From positions 1 to 64,000 of the forward strand of contig JAEZGM010000046.1 of assembly GCA_023416955.1 (NCBI GenBank): DNA of 64,000 nucleotides, given 5' to 3'. A program made the position numbers and the translations under genes. Shown one piece after another: positions 43,518 to 52,806 of this stretch. Position 1 is the stretch's first letter, and every line of letters starts with the position of its first letter. The notes under the pieces were generated by a model. It did not search any database and had not been told where the DNA came from. It saw only the letters and a program-made list of their open reading frames with translations. The DNA comes from Bacillota bacterium. Lineage in GTDB: Bacteria; Bacillota; Clostridia; Oscillospirales; Acutalibacteraceae.

Positions 43518-45545
43518 ATGGATAATTTGGACAAAAAAGTATTTGGGCTATTTTCCGGACGCGTCGTCCCGAAGGGGGCGACAAAGAAAATCAAAGACAG
43601 CGCCAATGTCCCGACATACGTGCTGGAATACCTGCTCGGCACATACTGCACCTCTGATGATGACGAGGAAGTCGCTTCCGGTATAGAGCAGGTCAAGCGT
43701 ATCCTGTCCGACAACTATGTCCGCCCGGACGAAGCCGAGCAGATCAAGGCCAAGATAAAGGAAAATGGCAACTATACGGTTATTGACAAGATTAGCGTAA
43801 AGCTTAATGAGAAAATTGACCAATATGAGGCAGAGTTCCTTTTTCTCGGCATTAAGGGCATTTATGTGCATCCGAAATACATCCGGGAGTATGACAAACT
43901 CCTTGCTGGCGGCATTTGGTGCATCGTTGACCTTACATACTTCTACAATGAGGATGAGAAAAAGCAAAGCCCATTTGTCATCAACGACATCACACCTATT
44001 CAGATGCCAAATCTGGACAAGAATGAAATTCTCAATGCCAGATGCCAGTTTGAAAAGGAAGAGTGGATTGATTTTCTGCTCCGTTCTATGGGTATGGAGC
44101 CAACGCAGTTTGAGTACCGTACCAAATGGCACCTCTTGGCTCGACTTGTTCCCCTCATTGAAAACAATGTAAACCTGTGCGAGCTCGGACCGAGGGGCAC
44201 CGGAAAATCTCATGTTTACAAAGAACTGTCTCCGAACTCCATTTTGATTTCCGGTGGCCAGACAACGGTTGCTAACCTGTTTTATAACATGGGTAAGCGA
44301 CAGGTCGGCCTTGTTGGTGTGTGGGATTGTGTTGCCTTCGATGAGGTTGCCGGTATCAATTTCAAGGATAAAGACGGCGTTCAGATTATGAAGGACTACA
44401 TGGCGTCCGGTTCTTTCGCCAGAGGCAAGGATGCCATTCAGGCAAATGCCTCTATGGTTTTCGTAGGCAACATCAACCAGAGTGTGGATTATCTGCTGAA
44501 GACTTCCCATCTGTTTGAACCGTTCCCCGCCGCTATGATTGACAGCGCTTTCTTTGATAGAATGCATTGCTATATTCCTGGTTGGGAAATTCCGAAGATG
44601 CGTCCGGAATACTTCACCGACAACTATGGCTTTATTTCCGATTACTTTGCAGAATTCATGCGTGAAATGCGGAAAGCGCCGGAAACCGATGCTTTCGACA
44701 AATACTTCAAGCTGGGCAGATGCCTGAACCAACGTGATACGATTGCCGTCAGAAAGATGGTATCCGGCCTTACAAAGCTTCTATATCCCGATGAAAAATA
44801 TACTGAAGCACAGATTGAAGAGATCCTGAAATACGCTATTGAGGGCCGCAGAAGGGTCAAAGAGCAGCTGAAGAAAATCGGTGGCATGGAATTCTACGAT
44901 GTTCAGTTCTCCTATATTCGTCTCTCAAATATGGAAGAAATCTTTGTTCCAGTCTTTGAACAAGGTGGCGGAAAGCTTATCCCAGAGGGCGTCGGAAAGC
45001 CAGGACATATTTATACTGTAGCCAATGGAACAAACGGCATGATGGGCCTTTTCAAGTTTGAAGCTACAATGACCGACGGCTCAGGCAAGTTTGATGTCAC
45101 CGGTATGCAGAGCGCCAAGGAGACGAAAGAATCAGTCAAAACCGCGCAGAACTATTTCCGCGCCAATGCAAAGCAGATCAGTGCATCAATCTCCACTGAC
45201 GCCAAGGATTATCTGATGCATATTCAGGATTGCCAAGGTGTCGGATTGGACAGCAATGTATCGCTTGCCGCTATGACAGCATATTGCAGCTGTGCTCTTG
45301 ACAGGCCGGTTCAGCCTCAGATGTGCATCCTTGGCTCCATGAGCATCGGTGGCACGATCAATAAGGTCGAGGAACTTGCATCAACACTTCAGGTCGCTTT
45401 TGATGCAGGATCAAAGCGTATCCTCATACCAATGAGCAGCGCCGCCGATATTGCCACAGTTCCAGCAGATTTGTTTGCAAAGTTCCAGATTTCCTTTTAC
45501 AGCAGTCCGGAAGACGCTGTGGTGAAGGCCTTGGGGATAGAGTGA
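43518..45545 (+). CDS. brxL: BREX Lon-like AAA+ protein BrxL
   Basis: 675 residues. AAA+ Walker A GPRGTGKSH is at about residues 224-232 with Walker B VWDCVAFDEVAG; the C-terminal 150 residues resemble the Lon protease domain (QMCILGSMSIGGTINKVEELAS...AGSKRILIPMSSAADI). By eye the position expected for the Lon catalytic lysine is not lysine, in line with reports that BrxL acts on DNA rather than as a protease. Last core gene of the type 1 set. An in-frame RBS AAGGGGG precedes the ATG. Confidence 0.93.
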   Translation: MDNLDKKVFGLFSGRVVPKGATKKIKDSANVPTYVLEYLLGTYCTSDDDEEVASGIEQVKRILSDNYVRPDEAEQIKAKIKENGNYTVIDKISVKLNEKIDQYEAEFLFLGIKGIYVHPKYIREYDKLLAGGIWCIVDLTYFYNEDEKKQSPFVINDITPIQMPNLDKNEILNARCQFEKEEWIDFLLRSMGMEPTQFEYRTKWHLLARLVPLIENNVNLCELGPRGTGKSHVYKELSPNSILISGGQTTVANLFYNMGKRQVGLVGVWDCVAFDEVAGINFKDKDGVQIMKDYMASGSFARGKDAIQANASMVFVGNINQSVDYLLKTSHLFEPFPAAMIDSAFFDRMHCYIPGWEIPKMRPEYFTDNYGFISDYFAEFMREMRKAPETDAFDKYFKLGRCLNQRDTIAVRKMVSGLTKLLYPDEKYTEAQIEEILKYAIEGRRRVKEQLKKIGGMEFYDVQFSYIRLSNMEEIFVPVFEQGGGKLIPEGVGKPGHIYTVANGTNGMMGLFKFEATMTDGSGKFDVTGMQSAKETKESVKTAQNYFRANAKQISASISTDAKDYLMHIQDCQGVGLDSNVSLAAMTAYCSCALDRPVQPQMCILGSMSIGGTINKVEELASTLQVAFDAGSKRILIPMSSAADIATVPADLFAKFQISFYSSPEDAVVKALGIE

Positions 45546-45598
45546 TTCCTTTAATTGTTCAAGTACCTTTTGATCAACAAGAAATAGGGGGGATGATT

Positions 45599-46576
45599 AT
45601 GCCAGCTCATATTTTTGTTCTAAATGAAACCAATTATAAGGTTTGTGTAAGGAAAGGATTAGTTGGTCTTCCAGAGGCAAAATCCGATTCAAAAAATGAG
45701 AAGTCCGTAAATGATGCACTTATGTCCAGATTGGCTATTGTTAAGGATGGGGATTATGTCCTGTTTTACATAATTGGCCGGAAAGAGTTGCGTGGCGTAT
45801 GGCGGGCTTCAGGTGAAGCATTTTTTGATAAAGGCCGCGTATGGGAAGATAAAATTTATCCATTTCGTTTTCGTTTAACCAATACTGAATTTGATTTTGA
45901 AAGGCCATTGCGATTACATGATATTTATGACTTGCAGAATACAGGAAAGATTTGGACGTTTGCTCTTGATCGTGCAAGTGGTAGCAATGCCATGTTTTCC
46001 ATTTCCGATAGTGAATTTCAAATTCTTCTGCAGGAATATTTAAAAATCAATCCTTTCACTATTAAAAAGAATATTATTATGGAACCTTACCCTGTTAAAT
46101 CAGCCAATCTTTTTGATCATATTCACAGAACCGACGATGGAAAGCCCTGCTATGAAGCTTCGCTGATGGCTTTGTTACTCAACAATTTCGTTAAGGGAGA
46201 ATATCGAGAAATCTTTGGGAATTATTCCGATTACATAAGTTATGTGCCAACAAATTTAGGTACCGAAATGGATATTTTGCTTATTTTCAAAAATCCACAG
46301 TATCCAGCCCAAATCGTATCTTATGATGTGATAGAAGTAAAAAGGGATCGGTTTGATGACAAGGCGCTTCATCAGTTAATTGGATATGAGTCCTGGTTTA
46401 TTCAGAAAAAAGTTCAAGGTGATTTGAATATGGTACGCACTACGGCGATTGCTGCAAGGTTTGACTCCAACGTGATTGACTATGTTCAAAAAAGGAAGCG
46501 CTATGAGGAAAAAGAGATAAAGCTATTACAATATCAGGTTTCACCTGATGGCAAACTGCAGTTACTGCTTTTGTGA
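45599..46576 (+). CDS. EVE-like domain fused to PD-(D/E)XK (NucS-like) nuclease, BREX accessory
   Basis: 325 residues. Residues 1 to about 130 look like an EVE/PUA-type modified-base reader (AHIFVLNETNYKVCVRKGLVG; GDYVLFYIIGRKELRGVW). Residues about 175-325 hold a PD-(D/E)XK nuclease core with E186, D225 (GTEMDILLIF), E246-V-K248 (YDVIEVKRD) and Q259-xxx-Y263, as in NucS/DUF91 nucleases. ATG 45599 has a G6 site 6 nt upstream; an earlier GTG overlaps the brxL stop but has no RBS. The gene is more AT-rich than brxL, which hints at separate acquisition. Predicted to cut DNA with modified bases, complementing BREX. Family named from memory; activity unproven. Confidence 0.75.
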   Translation: MPAHIFVLNETNYKVCVRKGLVGLPEAKSDSKNEKSVNDALMSRLAIVKDGDYVLFYIIGRKELRGVWRASGEAFFDKGRVWEDKIYPFRFRLTNTEFDFERPLRLHDIYDLQNTGKIWTFALDRASGSNAMFSISDSEFQILLQEYLKINPFTIKKNIIMEPYPVKSANLFDHIHRTDDGKPCYEASLMALLLNNFVKGEYREIFGNYSDYISYVPTNLGTEMDILLIFKNPQYPAQIVSYDVIEVKRDRFDDKALHQLIGYESWFIQKKVQGDLNMVRTTAIAARFDSNVIDYVQKRKRYEEKEIKLLQYQVSPDGKLQLLLL

Positions 46577-46607
46577 GGAATCCTTCACTTGATTTCATAG
46601 GATTCCT
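46576..46607 (+). terminator. Hairpin at the end of the BREX operon
   Basis: AGGAATCCT (46576-46584) pairs with AGGATTCCT (46599-46607) across a 14-nt loop, immediately after the nuclease stop. There is no T run, so it is a weak terminator candidate. Confidence 0.45.
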
Positions 46608-46804
46608 TAGCAATGCCACCGCGACGAAGAACCCGATAGGCTAACTTCTTACATAATATTTGATTTTAAGTATAGACTTTTGCGCAAAGCCATTTTATTG
46701 TGTCTTTAGCGGATTGAAATTTTATAAAGAGGCAAAGAGTGACAGCTTATTTTCATATTCACTACACATCTTTCCGCTAAAATTGATTAAGGTGGTGGTG
46801 CTGT

Positions 46805-47467
46805 TTGAAACTTCTTGTTGTGGAAGACGACCGGGATACCAGTGAAGGGGTATGCGAATATTTCAAAGAGTCGGGATATGAAGCTATTCCCGCCTATGAC
46901 GGAGAACAGGCTCTGGAGCTGACCGATCAGAATTCATATGATCTTATTTTGCTGGATGTCATGCTCCCGAAGCTTACGGGGCTGGCCGTACTTCATGAAC
47001 TGCGAAAGACAAACAATGTTCCCGTCATCATGCTTACGGCAATCGGCGATGAATATACGCAGATCTCCAGTTTTGACGGGATGGCGGACGACTACGTAAC
47101 CAAGCCGTTTTCCATCGTTCTTTTGGGTAAGCGCGTGGAAGCTGTATTACGCCGGGGAAAATCCGGCGATTTTCCTTACATATGGCGGTATCAGGATGTT
47201 ACGGTGGATTTCAACGGTTATACGGCGCTGGGTACAGACGGGCCGATCGACGTTACACCGAAGGAGATCAAGCTACTGCGGCTTCTGGTGGAGCACAGAG
47301 GCAGCGTGCTATCGCGGGACCGTATTCTGGACGAACTGTGGGGAGAAGACAAGCCGGTCTTTGACCGGACAGTAGATTCCTACATTAAAAATCTTCGGAA
47401 GAAACTTCATCTGGATTGTATCACAACCGTTACCGGCGTGGGATACAAGCTGGAGGACGATCAATGA
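46805..47467 (+). CDS. OmpR/PhoB-type response regulator
   Basis: 220 residues. The receiver domain has the acidic pair VVEDDRD, the phosphoacceptor Asp in LILLDVMLP (about residue 53), T in MLTAIGD and K in YVTKPFS. A winged-helix DNA-binding domain follows (VTPKEIKLLRLLVEHRGSVLSRDRILDELWG...RTVDSYIKNLRKKL). It starts at TTG 46805 after AAGGTGG and overlaps the kinase gene by ATGA. Probably controls the ABC exporter genes downstream. Confidence 0.93.
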   Translation: MKLLVVEDDRDTSEGVCEYFKESGYEAIPAYDGEQALELTDQNSYDLILLDVMLPKLTGLAVLHELRKTNNVPVIMLTAIGDEYTQISSFDGMADDYVTKPFSIVLLGKRVEAVLRRGKSGDFPYIWRYQDVTVDFNGYTALGTDGPIDVTPKEIKLLRLLVEHRGSVLSRDRILDELWGEDKPVFDRTVDSYIKNLRKKLHLDCITTVTGVGYKLEDDQ

Positions 47468-48990
47468 AGATTTTCACCAAGACTTTTTTATATACTCTCA
47501 CACTTCTGATATTGATCGCGCTGTTGGCGGACGGATTGATTTATGTGCTGTTGCCGAAGGTCTACACCGATCAGAAGCAGCAGGAATTGACGCAGCAAAC
47601 AGACCAGTTTGTCAGCCAACTGGAAAAGGCAAAGCGAAGCGATGTGACGGATTTGATGGCTGGGTACGCCGGAAGTCTTCAGGCGAATTTAGAGCTCAGC
47701 ATTGGGAGCGATTCCTATACCATGCTGAACTGGAACGGCGGAGTGATCACACAAATTAATGATTCGAATTCTCAGAAGTCCGGCGTTGCTGCCAGCCAGG
47801 GAACCGCGTCGGGAAGTGGCGATACAGTCAAGACCGTAACCGTCACAGAAGGCAACGGCGTGAAAATCATCAGTGATGATACTGCCTCTTCCTCCGTCGA
47901 GGCCAGCGGCACCGGAAATATCGGTGACGGTATACTTACCGGCATCGTTACCAGCGGGACAGCCGGTTCCAAGACGATTCAAGCGCAGCGCAGCTTTACC
48001 ATAGGAGGAGAAGCGGGCAAGCTTACCGCAACGCTTACGCTGGCCCCGGTCGAGGAAGCCGTTCAGGTAATCGTTTCCCTGCTGCCCGTGTCAATTTTTC
48101 TGTGCCTTATCATCGCGGTCCTTTTTTCATTGCTGTACGCCAGGGCCATCACGCGTCCGATCAAAGCGATCTCCGAAGAAACACAGCGCATGAATACGCT
48201 GGACCGGGACGCCTTATGCAGGGTCAATACAAAAGATGAGATCGGCACATTGGCCGCCAATGTCAACAGTTTGTACGGGAATCTGTTGGGTACCATAGAA
48301 TCCCTGGAGACCGAACTAAACAAGGTTGGCGCCGCGGAACGCGCCAAAACGGATTTCCTCCGCGCCGCGTCTCACGAACTGAAAACGCCGGTTACCGCGG
48401 TGAGCGTGATTATGGACAACATGATTCTTGGGGTGGGCAAATATAAAAATCAGAAGGAATGGCTTCCAAAATGCAAGGAACTGGTAGACCGGCTTTCAGA
48501 GATGCTGCGCGAAATTCTGGATACTTCCCATCTCGGCGACGTAAAAGAGGAAAAGGTCACCGAGAGCATAGAAACCATCTGTGCGGAGGTCATAGAGCCT
48601 TATGGGATGATTGCCCGCGCAAAAGGGCTCCTTTTGTATGTGGACTGGAGCGCCGCGTTTTCTGTAACGATGCCTCCGAAACTGCTGGGCAAGGCCCTGT
48701 CCAACATCTTATCAAACGCGGTCCAGTATACCGCACCCGGCGGGAGGTTGGCCGTCTACTGCCGCGGGAACAGCCTTTTTGTGGAAAATGAGTGTGCTCC
48801 GATTTCCACTGAGCAAATTCCTCGGCTGTTTGAACCCTTCTACAGAATGGACGAATCCAGAAGTCGCCAAACCGGAGGAAATGGCCTGGGGCTATATATC
48901 ACAGCTTCTATCCTGCATCAGCTTGAACTGGATTTCAACTTCGAGCCGATGAGCTCCCCAGATGGGATGCGCTTTACCATAAAATTCTAA
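47464..48990 (+). CDS. Sensor histidine kinase
   Basis: 508 residues. Two membrane helices (residues about 7-28 and 200-225) enclose an extracytoplasmic region of about 170 residues rich in Gly, Ser and Thr. HAMP follows (ARAITRPIKAISEETQRM), then the H-box AASHELKTPVTAVS and an HATPase with SNILSNAVQY and GGNGLGLYIT. The large external domain suggests that the signal is sensed outside the cell. The frame is open 16 codons further upstream, but ATG 47464 overlaps the regulator's stop. Adjacent ABC genes suggest an antimicrobial-peptide or envelope-stress stimulus. Confidence 0.92.
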   Translation: MKIFTKTFLYTLTLLILIALLADGLIYVLLPKVYTDQKQQELTQQTDQFVSQLEKAKRSDVTDLMAGYAGSLQANLELSIGSDSYTMLNWNGGVITQINDSNSQKSGVAASQGTASGSGDTVKTVTVTEGNGVKIISDDTASSSVEASGTGNIGDGILTGIVTSGTAGSKTIQAQRSFTIGGEAGKLTATLTLAPVEEAVQVIVSLLPVSIFLCLIIAVLFSLLYARAITRPIKAISEETQRMNTLDRDALCRVNTKDEIGTLAANVNSLYGNLLGTIESLETELNKVGAAERAKTDFLRAASHELKTPVTAVSVIMDNMILGVGKYKNQKEWLPKCKELVDRLSEMLREILDTSHLGDVKEEKVTESIETICAEVIEPYGMIARAKGLLLYVDWSAAFSVTMPPKLLGKALSNILSNAVQYTAPGGRLAVYCRGNSLFVENECAPISTEQIPRLFEPFYRMDESRSRQTGGNGLGLYITASILHQLELDFNFEPMSSPDGMRFTIKF

Positions 48991-49023
48991 TTTCACATCC
49001 GTTACACATGTAATTCATCATGA

Positions 49024-49068
49024 CTCCAATCGCCGGTGTTAAAGTTGATCTAACATCGATGATTGGAG
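49024..49068 (+). promoter_or_regulatory. Hairpin sequestering the ribosome site of the ABC ATPase gene
   Basis: CTCCAATC (49024-49031) pairs with GATTGGAG (49061-49068), with an inner TGTTA/TAACA stem. The GGAG in the 3' arm is the likely ribosome site for the TTG start at 49077 (8-nt spacing). The folded RNA would hide it, suggesting translational control. Confidence 0.5.
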
Positions 49069-49076
49069 CTGATTTT

Positions 49077-49808
49077 TTGAAAATTGAACTGAAACACCTG
49101 AACAAAGCCTATCCGCATGGGAAGGCCGCGCTGAAGAATATCGATCTGACGCTGGCAAGCCCCAGCCTGATTGGGTTGGTAGGACCGAACGGAGCCGGAA
49201 AAAGCACGCTGATGAAGCTGCTCACCGCAAATCTTCTCCCCACCTCCGGAGAAATTCTGATGGACGGCTCGCCGCTGTTAAAGCAGGAAAAGTCCTTAAA
49301 ATCCAGTTTGGGCTATCTTCCGCAGGAATTCGGGCTGTTTGAGGATCTGACCACGGCACAGTTTCTGGATTACATGGCGGCGATTAAATGCCTGGACAAA
49401 AAAGCGGCAAAGGACGAGATCGATCGGGTGATTGCGCTCACCCATCTTCAGGACAAGCAGAAGGCAAAGATCCGCACGCTGTCGGGCGGGCAAAAGCAGC
49501 GCGTCGGAATCGCGCAATCCCTGCTGGGGGACCCAAAGCTCTTGATTTTTGACGAACCGACCGTTGGACTCGATCCCGCCGAGCGGTTTGCTTTCCGAAA
49601 CCTCTTTGCCGAAACGGCCAAGAGCAGGTTGGTGATTTTATCCACGCACATCATTGAGGATGTCCAGTCCGCATGTGATCATCTGGTGGTCCTGAACGGC
49701 GGAGAGATACTCTATACCGGAACGCCGGAATCGCTGATGGCGGAAAAACACGCGGCTGCTTTGGAAGACGCATACATGGCGCTCGTAGACGGGAGGGCGT
49801 CGGCATGA
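49077..49808 (+). CDS. ABC transporter ATP-binding protein
   Basis: About 243 residues. Walker A GPNGAGKSTL, Q-loop GYLPQEFG, signature TLSGGQKQR, Walker B LLIFDEPTVGLD and H-switch ILSTHI are complete. It resembles ATPases of lantibiotic/antibiotic-type exporters. I prefer TTG 49077 (MKIELKHLNK), which has GGAG at 8 nt; an ATG at 49020 is in frame but lies within the hairpin leader. It overlaps the next gene by ATGA. Confidence 0.88.
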   Translation: MKIELKHLNKAYPHGKAALKNIDLTLASPSLIGLVGPNGAGKSTLMKLLTANLLPTSGEILMDGSPLLKQEKSLKSSLGYLPQEFGLFEDLTTAQFLDYMAAIKCLDKKAAKDEIDRVIALTHLQDKQKAKIRTLSGGQKQRVGIAQSLLGDPKLLIFDEPTVGLDPAERFAFRNLFAETAKSRLVILSTHIIEDVQSACDHLVVLNGGEILYTGTPESLMAEKHAAALEDAYMALVDGRASA

Positions 49809-52021
49809 ACGTTTTCGCAAAGCTCTCAAGAGAGATTGGAAGAATGCTGCGGGACCGTCTGACTCTGCTTTTTATCGCGCTGACGTCGGTCGGAGCGGTA
49901 TGGTTTTGCCTGAACACCTCCGGACGGACAGCCTCCGATGCTTACATTTTGAAACCGGCCGAAAACAGCGCGATTTTAGGAGCTTTGCTTTTTGCGGCGC
50001 TGACTTTGGCACAATTCCACAGGGATTATAAGAATCATACGGACACAATCATCCTGACCTGCACAGATTCCATTTTCTATCAGCTCCGCCGCACGCTGGC
50101 GCTGATCTGTATGGCTGTGGTCACGGCATTGATTGTAACGCTGTTTGCACTTCCCTTTGCGCTGACCAAAACCGGTGCCTACTTTCAGCCGGGCTCCTTT
50201 ACGGTATCCTGGTATCTGATTTTTCTCGGAGCGCTGGTCTTTTCCATTTTGCTGTCCTCCGGTTTTTATCTACTGTTCCGGCGGGTGGAAGCGGCATTTA
50301 TTGCCGTGGTGTGCCTGATTGTTCTCTCCAAGCTGCTGGAAAGTCAATCAGCACTGAACCCAAGATTCCTATTGTTTTGGGTTCAGACAAACGCGGACAG
50401 CTTCTCTGATTTGGTAAGCAATCAATTTCAAATCGATCTGGTTCTATGGAACCGTCTTTTTGGCCTCTTGGTTTCCCTGTCGATCTGGCTGCTGGGGCTT
50501 TGGGGTTCGCGTAGATATGGCCGAGGCGTTTTTGGCTCTTTTGTGAGTAATGCGCGGCGTGCCTGGATGCCGGTTTTTTTGATTATAGCAATCATTCTCT
50601 CGTGTGGGAGCTACGCGGCAGAGCCTTACTTTGACCACAGCGTTCCGAGAGATTACAACGCTGCCTATAGCTCGGGGACCGGCATTGTCGTGTCTTCCAG
50701 CGGCGATGAAGTCGGAAATCCGGCCCTGCTCCTGACTGGTAAATCTGTGAAGGCTGATATTGATACGGCGGGCCGATGTCTTTCGGGAGAAGCCGCCTAT
50801 ACCCTGCACAACACGTCGGGAAAAGCGCAGACGCTTCCTGTTTTGTTGAATTCCGGATATACCATCAGCAGCATACAGGTAAATGGAGCTTCTGCTCAAG
50901 CTGTTCGGGATTCAGCAGAGAAAGAAGGAAATGCCACATGGAAAATTAATCTGCCGAATGCTTCCGAATATACGGTTGTGATCCGGTATGCAGGCAAAGT
51001 CAGCAACGACGGATCGTTAAGCCAAAAGCCGGTATTTGGAATCTGCGATGAATACATCGATTTGCCCACGGCGGGCTTTTCACCAAAGACCGACGTCTCA
51101 GTTGCCGACGACTGTAGCTTTTCCGGTACATTGCTACTGGATGAACGTTTAGAGCCGATATTTACGAGAGCGAATGGCGTCAAGGGTAAGACGGCGAACG
51201 GAAAGACACAATGGCAATTTACGGCCGAACCCGGAAATGACCGGACCGGGTTGGATGCCGCTGTCTATGATACCACGACTTTTAAAGCCGGCGGGCTCAA
51301 TGTGGAATTCAAATACTTTACAAAGCAGAAAGCCGCAATTGCAAATATGGATACAATTGCGATTATGAAATCCGCGATCGATTATTTTACAAACGCATTC
51401 GGACCGCTTCCCTATAAAGATAATTTAACTATTCTGGAACTCCCGGCTTATTTCAGCGGCGGAGGCGCTTTCGGGAACACCAGCGCCATGGATGAAACCT
51501 CTTTTGCCGTGGCGGGTTACCTGCCCGATGGAGCGGGCGACCCGGATTCCGGCGGAGGAATCGACGTGCTTGTCCATGAGCTTGCGCATCAGTGGTGGGG
51601 GCTTGCGACTTATCCAATGACGGACGACAAGTCATACTGGTCCGCGGAGGGGATTACCTGCTACAGTACATACTGCTTTATGAAAGATTATTTTGGCACA
51701 GACTACGCCGATTCTCATTTCATAAGCGAGTGGCAAAATAACCTGAAATCTTACCAGAGCGCATTTTATATTCAGAATCCGATCTATTTAAAGAAACTGT
51801 CGACCAGCGATCAGTCCAATGTATTGTCTGCTCTGAATAATATCGGCCTTTACGACATTATGCCGCTCCAGCTTGTAGAAGCGGAAAAAGCTCTGGGCGG
51901 AAGCGGAGCGTTTCAGAAAAAGCTTTCAGAGCTGTATCTGAAACATTTGGGCCAGCCTATACCCTATGACGACTTTTTAGCTGCAACCGGACTCACGAAG
52001 GAGGCGCTTGACCTTGCGTAA
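49805..52021 (+). CDS. ABC permease fused to M1-family aminopeptidase
   Basis: 738 residues. Residues 1 to about 265 are an ABC-2-type permease with six or so helices. A long extracytoplasmic part follows, containing a gluzincin M1 peptidase: GGGAFGNTSAMD-like substrate loop (GGAFGNTSAMDETSF), the zinc motif VHELAHQWWG and the downstream glutamate in SAEGITCY. The peptidase would work outside the membrane. Such fusions occur in Firmicutes but their substrate is unknown; cleaving a peptide as it is exported or as it attacks the cell is plausible. It lies in an operon with an ATPase, another permease and a two-component system. Confidence 0.9.
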   Translation: MNVFAKLSREIGRMLRDRLTLLFIALTSVGAVWFCLNTSGRTASDAYILKPAENSAILGALLFAALTLAQFHRDYKNHTDTIILTCTDSIFYQLRRTLALICMAVVTALIVTLFALPFALTKTGAYFQPGSFTVSWYLIFLGALVFSILLSSGFYLLFRRVEAAFIAVVCLIVLSKLLESQSALNPRFLLFWVQTNADSFSDLVSNQFQIDLVLWNRLFGLLVSLSIWLLGLWGSRRYGRGVFGSFVSNARRAWMPVFLIIAIILSCGSYAAEPYFDHSVPRDYNAAYSSGTGIVVSSSGDEVGNPALLLTGKSVKADIDTAGRCLSGEAAYTLHNTSGKAQTLPVLLNSGYTISSIQVNGASAQAVRDSAEKEGNATWKINLPNASEYTVVIRYAGKVSNDGSLSQKPVFGICDEYIDLPTAGFSPKTDVSVADDCSFSGTLLLDERLEPIFTRANGVKGKTANGKTQWQFTAEPGNDRTGLDAAVYDTTTFKAGGLNVEFKYFTKQKAAIANMDTIAIMKSAIDYFTNAFGPLPYKDNLTILELPAYFSGGGAFGNTSAMDETSFAVAGYLPDGAGDPDSGGGIDVLVHELAHQWWGLATYPMTDDKSYWSAEGITCYSTYCFMKDYFGTDYADSHFISEWQNNLKSYQSAFYIQNPIYLKKLSTSDQSNVLSALNNIGLYDIMPLQLVEAEKALGGSGAFQKKLSELYLKHLGQPIPYDDFLAATGLTKEALDLA

Positions 52022-52736
52022 AGGAACGATTTTCAGATATGAACTGAAACGTCTTTTCTGTTCAAAAGAATATCTGCTGCTTTTAGCGGTGAGCATCGCC
52101 TACTGTTTGGCTCTGCTCCGCGGCAGTGTCATCTATGGCACAGGCTTTACGGCGCCCTTTTCTCAATGGACGTTTTGCAGCTATCTCTCTTCTGCGGCTG
52201 TTTTGCTGTTCATTCTGCTGTTGGCACTGTGCGCACGGCAATTCACGACTTCTGAGCGTCGCGCCATGACAATCATAGAAGCATCGTCGATTCAAATGGC
52301 CGTATTCCGGACGATTCGCTATGCTGCAATTGCGTGTGCATTCCTAACTGCGATGGGGTTGTCGTTCGGCATATGCTTTGTGTTTTACCGGCTGGTGTTT
52401 GACTATACAGCCTTTGGTTCGCTTATTTGTGCCGGACTGATACTGCTTTTGCCGCCCGCGCTGTTTCTCTTTGGGGCGGCCATGATCTTGGGGCATAAAA
52501 AACAGGCTCTCGCCTACGTTCTGTTGGCTATCGTTTTGATACTTGGAGCTTTCGGAATTTCGCTGCCAGCCTGTATTGATCTGATTGGCACATCCGTCAT
52601 ACGTCCTCTTTACGATGGCGTGCAGAAGTTTACGTTCTCCGCTGAATTTTTAGCCGGACGGGCGGCGTTTACGATTGCGGGTGTTGCGTTGATTATTTTT
52701 TCATTGATACCTGTCGATAAGAAAAGAACTGATTAA
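52014..52736 (+). CDS. ABC permease, partner of the peptidase fusion
   Basis: About 240 residues with six membrane helices (YLLLLAVSIAYCLALLRG, SSAAVLLFILLLALCA, IACAFLTAMGLSFGICFVFY, LICAGLILLLPPALFLFGAAM, AYVLLAIVLILGAFGISL, AAFTIAGVALIIFSLIPV). No soluble domain, so it likely forms the second half of the membrane channel. TTG 52014 is favoured by the GGAGG 9 nt upstream; TTG 52008 is too close to it. It overlaps the end of the peptidase gene by 8 bp. Confidence 0.82.
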   Translation: MRKGTIFRYELKRLFCSKEYLLLLAVSIAYCLALLRGSVIYGTGFTAPFSQWTFCSYLSSAAVLLFILLLALCARQFTTSERRAMTIIEASSIQMAVFRTIRYAAIACAFLTAMGLSFGICFVFYRLVFDYTAFGSLICAGLILLLPPALFLFGAAMILGHKKQALAYVLLAIVLILGAFGISLPACIDLIGTSVIRPLYDGVQKFTFSAEFLAGRAAFTIAGVALIIFSLIPVDKKRTD

Positions 52737-52806
52737 TTACACCCGCGCCTGAAAATAATCTTTTGCACAGAAATTTTTATAGATAGAATCTGAAATGATA
52801 GGCGGT

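Noticed and set aside
43548..44732. 394-codon open frame antisense to brxL
   Set aside because: No ribosome site and no recognisable domain; brxL on the other strand is a clear family member.
32663..46576. Phase-variable switch in pglX or another BREX gene
   Set aside because: No long homopolymer, short tandem repeat or invertible inverted repeat was seen in or before these genes.
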